Below are positions 39,179 to 43,427 of a stretch of DNA of 43,427 nt, one piece after another. Made by a program: the position numbers and the translations under genes. Under the pieces are notes generated by a model. That model was not told the origin of the DNA and did not search any database. It was given only the letters and a program-made list of their open reading frames with translations. Each line of letters starts with the position of its first letter. The first letter of the stretch is position 1. The stretch is from Deltaproteobacteria bacterium (lineage in GTDB: Bacteria; Desulfobacterota; Desulfovibrionia; Desulfovibrionales; Desulfovibrionaceae): the NCBI GenBank assembly GCA_031266055.1, contig JAISBT010000202.1:1-43427 (forward strand), read 5' to 3'.

Positions 39179-40588
39179 ATGAAAAAAGAACCGCCCGCAG
39201 CCAGCGGACGTTTTTCCCGGCGTACCCTGCTCAAGGGCGCGGCCGCCGGAGCGGCCGCCGCCGCCCTGGCATACGGACTGGACAGCTGCGGTCTTGCCGG
39301 CTCTTCGGGTTCCGGACTGCCGGAACCGGACAAGACGCAAATGACCTACCGGATAAATCCCAATTCCGGAGATAAAGTGTCCCTGCTGGGTTTCGGCTGC
39401 ATGCGCCTGCCCATGAGTCCGGAGGCCACCAGCCCGGCCGGGCCGCAAATTGACGAGGCCGCTGCCTTCCGCCTTGTGGATTATGCTCTCGCGCACGGGG
39501 TCAACTACTTTGATACCGCTTATGTGTATCATCAAGGCGTTTCGGAAGAGGTGATCGGCAAGGCCCTCAAACGCCACCCGCGCGACAGTTTTTTCCTGGC
39601 CAGCAAAATGCCCAGTTCCAGGAATCCCACCCTGGATGAAGCTGAAAAAATATTCGCGACGCAGCTTGCGCGTTGCCAGGTGGACTACTTCGATTATTAT
39701 CTGCTGCACTCCATCTCCACCGTGGAACAATATCGGCAGATATACGAAACCAACGGGGTTCTCGACTATCTCCTTGAGATGAAGCGGGCCGGACGTATTC
39801 GCAACTTCGGCTGGTCTTTCCACGGCGACCGGCCCATGCTCGAATACATTCTGTCCAGGGACGTTCACTGGGATTGCGCGCTGTTGCAGCTCAACTACCA
39901 CGACCTGCTGAACAGGTATATTCCCCTGATTTTCTCGCCCTACCGGGCCTCCGAGCCGGCGCCGGTCAAATGGATGCTGGAGACGATGATCCCGACCGGC
40001 ATTCCCCTGCTGGTCATGGAACCGCTCCTGGGCGGCCGGCTGGCCCGTTTGAACCGGAAGGCCCTGACGATTCTGCAGGAAGAAAACCCGCGGGCCGGCG
40101 CGGCCTCCTGGGCCTTCCGCTATGTGGCGGGGCTGCCCAACATACTCACCGTACTCAGCGGGATGACCTACATGGAGCATTTGCAGGACAACCTGCGCAC
40201 GTACTCACCTTTTGAACCGCTTTCGGAAAGGGAGGCGGACGCGCTCAAACGCGCTCTGGATATCTTCGTCACCCAGGAAAACATCCCCTGCACGGCGTGC
40301 TACTACTGCATGCCCTGTCCCTACGGCATCGACATCCCGGCCGTGTTTACCCACTACAACCGCTGCGTGGATGACGAATACATCCCCAAAGGGAGCCGGG
40401 ACGCCGACTATGCGAAAGCCCGCCGGGCCTTCCTGGTGGGGTATGACCGCTCCGTTCCGGAAATCAGGCAGGCCTTCCGCTGCACCGGATGCGGCAAATG
40501 CACGCCTCCCTGCCCCCAGCGCATCAATATACCGGATCAACTGGCCAGGCTCGGGAAATTTGTCGAGGGGTTGAGGAGCGAGGTATAG
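39179..40588 (+). CDS. Aldo/keto reductase with C-terminal [4Fe-4S] motifs and Tat lipoprotein-like signal
   Basis: A 469-residue protein. The signal has SRRTLLKG (Arg14-Arg15) followed by an Ala-rich stretch and Cys37 in YGLDSCG, which fits a lipobox, so it may be an exported lipoprotein. The aldo/keto reductase core keeps its tetrad: Asp112 and Tyr117 (FDTAYVYH), Lys143 (ASKMP) and His177 (LLHSI). The C-terminal part carries two iron-sulfur motifs: CTACYYCMPCP (about 371) and CTGCGKCTPPCP (about 435). ATG follows ggaggagc. The NapHG-like gene follows two bases later. In the periplasm NADPH is absent, so the electrons probably come from the Fe-S clusters. Confidence 0.88.
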   Translation: MKKEPPAASGRFSRRTLLKGAAAGAAAAALAYGLDSCGLAGSSGSGLPEPDKTQMTYRINPNSGDKVSLLGFGCMRLPMSPEATSPAGPQIDEAAAFRLVDYALAHGVNYFDTAYVYHQGVSEEVIGKALKRHPRDSFFLASKMPSSRNPTLDEAEKIFATQLARCQVDYFDYYLLHSISTVEQYRQIYETNGVLDYLLEMKRAGRIRNFGWSFHGDRPMLEYILSRDVHWDCALLQLNYHDLLNRYIPLIFSPYRASEPAPVKWMLETMIPTGIPLLVMEPLLGGRLARLNRKALTILQEENPRAGAASWAFRYVAGLPNILTVLSGMTYMEHLQDNLRTYSPFEPLSEREADALKRALDIFVTQENIPCTACYYCMPCPYGIDIPAVFTHYNRCVDDEYIPKGSRDADYAKARRAFLVGYDRSVPEIRQAFRCTGCGKCTPPCPQRINIPDQLARLGKFVEGLRSEV

Positions 40589-40590
40589 CC

Positions 40591-42237
40591 ATGCTGAAAA
40601 CCATACGCGTCCTTGCGGCCGCCATCTGTTTTTCCGGGCTGGTTCTGCTGTTCGTGGACGTCAGCGGGTTTGCCCCGGAAAACCTGGCCTTTTTGGCAAA
40701 GTTCCAGCTCGTTCCGGCCGTGCTGGCCGGAAGCCTGGGCGCGGCCGGTGTTCTGCTCGCCGCGAGCCTGGCCTTCGGCCGCATATATTGCTCGACCATC
40801 TGTCCCCTCGGGGTGATGCAGGACGTTCTGGCCCGTTTGAAACCCAAACGGCGCTACCGCTTTGCGCCAAGCCGGGCATGGCTGCGGCCGGCGGCTCTCG
40901 CTCTGTTCATCCTGGCCTTCGCAGCGGGCCTGCCGCTGATCTTCGGTTTGCTTGAACCCTACAGCGCCTTCGGGCGTATCGCCGCGGACATTTTCGCTCC
41001 GGTCTGGGCCGTGGGCAGCAACGGCCTGGCCCTGGCCGCCGAACGCATGGACTCCTTCGCGGTGGGACTCACTCCGGTATGGCAGAAGGGTTTCGCCGCC
41101 CTGGCGGCGGCAATCGCTACCCTTGCCGTCCTGGGCGTCCTGGCCTGGAGGGGAGGACGAACCTGGTGCAACACCCTGTGTCCGGTGGGAACTTTTCTGG
41201 GGCAGATCAATCGTGTGGCGCTCATCCGTCCCCGGCTCGACAGGGAAAAATGCGTACATTGCGGCAACTGTGAACGCGTCTGCAAGGCCCGCTGCATTGA
41301 CGCCGAAACAGGAACGCTTGACGCCGGCCGTTGCGTGTCCTGTTTCAATTGTTTGAAAACATGCCGGAAAGACGCCCTTGCCTGGCGTCCTTCCCTGAAC
41401 GTCCGGCCAGGCCTGGAGCGTGTTCTCTTCAAGTGTTTACACGCTCTGCAAGGATTTGCCGCGCAAATCCTTGCCGCGAGATGCTCGCAGGAGGGCTTTG
41501 CCCGCCGTTACGCAAGCACCTCAAATGTTATAGTGTCGCGTCAAGCGGCAATAGTTGCAGCTCCGCAAGGGGAGCGCGCCGCCCCGCGCGCTATGGCGCG
41601 GCATTTTGCCACGGATACGAGCCGCCGCGCCTTTTTTTCAGGCATGGGGTTTGCGCTGGGAACCGCCGCTCTGCCCCTGAGCGCTCTTGCCGCCGCAAGG
41701 GAGGCGGTAATTCCCGCCCTGACCCGCAAGATCAGTCCGGAACGCGCCGTGCCGGTATTGCCGCCGGGGGCCGGGGGACTTGCTTCCTTCACCCGGAAGT
41801 GTACAGGCTGCCAGCTTTGCGTCACGGCCTGCCCCCATCAGGCGCTGCGTTCGTCGGATATCGGCGGACGCGCCCTGCAGCCGGCCATGGGCTTCGAGCG
41901 CGGATACTGCAGAGTCAATTGCGTCACCTGTTCCTCGGTTTGCCCGACCGGGGCCGTCCGGCCCATAAGCGTAGAGCAAAAAAGCGCCCTCCAGATCGGC
42001 AGAGCCGTTGTGCATACGGAGATCTGCATTGTGACCACCGACGATGTTTCCTGCACGGCCTGCGCAAAGGCCTGCCCCCCCGGAGCCATCAGTCTGGCGG
42101 GAGCGGACGGGACGCGCAAGCGCCCGGTGGTGGATACGGAACGCTGTATCGGCTGCGGCGCCTGCGAGTACGTTTGCCCGGCCAGACCCGTGAGCGCCGT
42201 CATGGTTGAAGGCAACCTTGAACACCGGATGGTGTGA
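40591..42237 (+). CDS. Second fused NapH/NapG-like membrane iron-sulfur protein, with repeat-bearing linker
   Basis: A 548-residue relative of the protein at 25837-27576. Membrane part: CSTICPLG (about 67) and CNTLCPVG (about 193). Cytoplasmic cluster motifs: CVHCGNCERVCKARC (about 221) and CVSCFNCLKTC (about 249). Then a linker of about 85 residues, much longer than in the sister gene, then RRAFFSGMGFALG (about 344) as a Tat-like anchor. The C-terminal NapG-like part has CTGCQLCVTACP (405), CVTCSSVCPTGA, CTACAKACP and CIGCGACEYVCP. I start it at ATG 40591 after gaggagcgagg; an upstream in-frame ATG (40489) lies inside the reductase gene. Confidence 0.85.
   Translation: MLKTIRVLAAAICFSGLVLLFVDVSGFAPENLAFLAKFQLVPAVLAGSLGAAGVLLAASLAFGRIYCSTICPLGVMQDVLARLKPKRRYRFAPSRAWLRPAALALFILAFAAGLPLIFGLLEPYSAFGRIAADIFAPVWAVGSNGLALAAERMDSFAVGLTPVWQKGFAALAAAIATLAVLGVLAWRGGRTWCNTLCPVGTFLGQINRVALIRPRLDREKCVHCGNCERVCKARCIDAETGTLDAGRCVSCFNCLKTCRKDALAWRPSLNVRPGLERVLFKCLHALQGFAAQILAARCSQEGFARRYASTSNVIVSRQAAIVAAPQGERAAPRAMARHFATDTSRRAFFSGMGFALGTAALPLSALAAAREAVIPALTRKISPERAVPVLPPGAGGLASFTRKCTGCQLCVTACPHQALRSSDIGGRALQPAMGFERGYCRVNCVTCSSVCPTGAVRPISVEQKSALQIGRAVVHTEICIVTTDDVSCTACAKACPPGAISLAGADGTRKRPVVDTERCIGCGACEYVCPARPVSAVMVEGNLEHRMV
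41430..41605. repeat. Repeat elements inside the NapHG-like coding sequence
   Basis: The segment holds a perfect hairpin aaggatttgc/gcaaatcctt (41450-41472). Then comes gcgtcaagcggcaatagttg followed by cagctccgcaaggggagcgc (41538-41577), which matches the minus strand of 28615-28653 and of 10783-10812, both between genes. The reading frame stays open. It encodes the extra linker residues about 280-338. Confidence 0.7.
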
Positions 42238-42326
42238 TTGAGGGTTTTCTATTTTTCAGGCCCGCATCGGCGGTGCCCTCCGTGTGAATACGAAACGGCT
42301 TTATGCTGGATGTCATAACCGGTAAA

Positions 42327-42369
42327 AACCAAATCCCGCAAAGTCGAAAAAGCTTTGCGGGATTTGGTT
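42327..42369 (-). terminator. Terminator after yafQ
   Basis: aaccaaatcccgcaaag (42327-42343) pairs perfectly with ctttgcgggatttggtt (42353-42369). On the minus strand a run of T follows the stem (ggtttttacc), fitting an intrinsic terminator for the toxin-antitoxin operon. On the plus strand it lies 90 bases past the NapHG-like gene and could serve both directions. Confidence 0.65.
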
Positions 42370-42390
42370 GTGAGATCTCTATCGAACTAG

Positions 42391-42491
42391 TCACACTTAA
42401 AACTTCGCTTCGCTGCGTTTGAAGTGTGAAGATCGCAAAGCAAAAAACGTGGTTTTTGCTTTGCTCCGCCGCCTTAAGGCGGCGCGCCGGG
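42391..42491. repeat. Modular repeat, right copy of the 101-bp direct repeat pair
   Basis: Same sequence and orientation as 7-107 with a single difference. It lies between the terminator hairpin and the toxin gene stop. The palindromic ccgccgccttaaggcggcg module is at 42466-42484. Confidence 0.9.
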
Positions 42492-42513
42492 CGGACAAGC
42501 CCGGCGGGCTTGA

Positions 42514-42786
42514 CTACATAGCGAATAAATCGGAATGCCGTCCAGTACGTTCGAATCGCACAACGTCCTCGATAATCTTGTAGATCAGCAACCAATCCGG
42601 ATCAATGTGCGCTTCCCTGAATCCATGCCAGCCCCCTTTAAGCGGGTGGTCAAGGTACAGTGCCGGCAGCCGCTTGCCATCAATGAGCAAACTCAACAAT
42701 ATTTTGAGTTTGGCCATATCCTTGCCGCGTTTCTGCGCCTGTTTCACGTCGCGCTTAAACTGGCCGGAATAATCGGGCTGCCGCAT
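42514..42786 (-). CDS. YafQ-family (RelE superfamily) toxin
   Basis: A 90-residue mRNA-interferase-type toxin. The family text is clear: LDHPLKGGWHGFREAHIDPDWLLIYKI and RTGRHSDLF, in which the His residues and the C-terminal Phe-containing motif are those used for ribosome-dependent mRNA cleavage in YafQ. ATG at 42786 overlaps the antitoxin stop (tgatg), so the two are coupled and the antitoxin is made first. A terminator and a repeat follow. Confidence 0.92.
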   Translation of the reverse strand: MRQPDYSGQFKRDVKQAQKRGKDMAKLKILLSLLIDGKRLPALYLDHPLKGGWHGFREAHIDPDWLLIYKIIEDVVRFERTGRHSDLFAM

Positions 42787-43046
42787 CAGATGCCCAATTG
42801 GTCAAACAGATCGTCGGCATCCCCGGCGTGGTGCACATCCTCGCCACGCTCGCTCTTGGCCAGCGTTTCCGCTGTCAGAGCATTGGGAACACGCATTTCA
42901 AACGGCAGCGCTTTTTCTTTCGCAATCTTTGTCAGCGCTATGCGCACCACATCCGAAACAGTCAGACCCATCCCCGCCAGTACGGCGGCGGCTTCGTTTT
43001 TCAGCGTTCCATCTATGCGCGCCCGGACAAATGCAGTTGCAGCCAT
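42786..43046 (-). CDS. DinJ/RelB-family antitoxin
   Basis: An 86-residue antitoxin. The N-terminal ribbon-helix-helix reads FVRARIDGTLKNEAAAVLAGMGLTVSDVVRIALTKIAKEKALPF, typical of DinJ, and binds its own promoter. The C-terminal acidic tail (ERGEDVHHAGDADDLFDQL) is the toxin-neutralising part. I use ATG 43046; an ATG two codons upstream directly abuts the ggaggagg site and is too close to it. The strong hairpin at 43141-43190 lies 95 bases upstream. Confidence 0.92.
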   Translation of the reverse strand: MAATAFVRARIDGTLKNEAAAVLAGMGLTVSDVVRIALTKIAKEKALPFEMRVPNALTAETLAKSERGEDVHHAGDADDLFDQLGI

Positions 43047-43140
43047 GATCATTTCCTCCTCCTGCCACATTGGATTTTGATTGTAGCTCAATAGAGCTAC
43101 TAAAGCAATTTAATTTTGCGGCCCCTGCAATATCCGGGTT

Positions 43141-43190
43141 ATTCCGGTTCTCAATCAAACATGCTTTTATGTTTGATTGAGAACCGGAAT
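43141..43190. repeat. Perfect 22-bp hairpin of the ATTCC family (copy d)
   Basis: attccggttctcaatcaaac (43141-43160, arm to 43162) is exactly complementary to 43169-43190 around a six-base loop (gctttt). It sits directly beside the inverted 120-bp repeat, as the related hairpin at 1453-1501 does at the other end of the window. Confidence 0.9.
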
Positions 43191-43191
43191 C

Positions 43192-43309
43192 CGCGACAGG
43201 ACGTTGCGGCGAAGCGGCAGCCGTTAAACGGCATAGCCGTTTTACGGCTGGTGACAGCAGCGCTATGCAAAGCATTTCGGAGGCAAGGCGGAACCACGCG
43301 TCCGCCGTA
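43192..43309. repeat. About 120-bp dispersed repeat, inverted partner of 1331-1451
   Basis: Matches the reverse complement of 1331-1451 with scattered single-base changes. It has overlapping open frames on both strands but no ribosome site or recognisable protein, so I do not call a gene. Confidence 0.85.
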
Positions 43310-43427
43310 AATCATAACCACCCGCATAGCGGGTGGTTTGCTCAAGCCCTATAAGGGCTTGTTACCGGCCCGCGTCTAAAGGCGCCGGCTTTCTCTTCGT
43401 TCAAGCCCCTTGCCCTTGCCGCTTTTG
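43310..43427. other. Row of hairpins at the right edge, possible IS200/IS605-type end
   Basis: Three hairpins stand in order: accacccgcatagcgggtggt (about 43317-43339), aagccctataagggctt (43345-43361) and a gccggcccgc...gcgccggc pair. This arrangement resembles IS200/IS605-family element ends, which are short subterminal hairpins rather than inverted repeats. The window stops before any transposase, so the identification is tentative. Confidence 0.3.

Noticed and set aside
40489-40590. Earlier start for the second NapHG-like protein
   Set aside because: It would place 34 residues inside the aldo/keto reductase gene without a ribosome site. ATG 40591 has gaggagcgagg upstream and gives a normal membrane N terminus.
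42898-43345. Open frames within the 120-bp repeat and its flanks
   Set aside because: They overlap the DinJ antitoxin gene or the repeat, occur in both directions, and have no start signals. The matching repeat at 1331-1451 is interrupted by stops in the same frames.

Overview
The window is GC-rich bacterial chromosome, most likely from the Desulfovibrionaceae or a close sulfate-reducer relative. This rests on three things: an ATP synthase cluster with paired b and b' subunits and no a or c subunit genes, a neighbouring bactofilin plus rod-shape block, and an abundance of Tat-exported and membrane iron-sulfur proteins. The taxonomy is inferred, since there is no rRNA here. I saw no tRNA, rRNA, CRISPR array or phage gene.

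Layout. (1) 1-1570: left edge with a modular repeat, a shortened IS630-type insertion sequence, a short truncated reading frame and hairpin repeats. (2) 1574-8713: tryptophan operon on the minus strand, trpL-E-GD(fused)-C-F-B-A, with a leader peptide rich in Trp codons and an attenuator-type terminator. (3) 8710-15356: ATP synthase genes b', b, delta, alpha, gamma, beta, epsilon, preceded by a bactofilin gene. (4) 15395-20884: mreB-mreC-mreD-mrdA-rodA, the rod-shape and elongation machinery. (5) 21045-24545: dnaE, bracketed by long inverted repeats. Everything from dnaE to trpA reads in the same direction.

(6) 24881-28463: three plus-strand genes for Tat-type exported redox proteins: a DUF362 protein, a fused NapH/NapG-like membrane ferredoxin and a nitroreductase. 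(7) 28657-31869: a KdpDE-like two-component pair without kdpFABC, then a 34-residue membrane peptide and a DUF5665 protein. (8) 31873-33276: aspartate ammonia-lyase, followed by 132-bp tandem repeats. (9) 33842-36472: a three-gene ABC importer. (10) 36796-38981: an OmpR/EnvZ-like pair whose kinase gene carries an in-frame amber codon. (11) 39179-42237: a Tat-type aldo/keto reductase ferredoxin and a second NapH/NapG-like fusion. (12) 42514-43046: a DinJ/YafQ-type toxin-antitoxin pair, then repeats to the right edge.

Two themes stand out. First, regions 6 and 11 are parallel modules: a membrane quinol-dehydrogenase-like iron-sulfur protein next to exported oxidoreductases, each beside a two-component system. 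Second, the DNA between genes is loaded with modular palindromic repeats. They sit against or over stop codons, fill gaps inside the atp and trp operons, flank dnaE as inverted copies, and in one case appear to lie in frame inside a coding sequence (the second NapHG-like gene).
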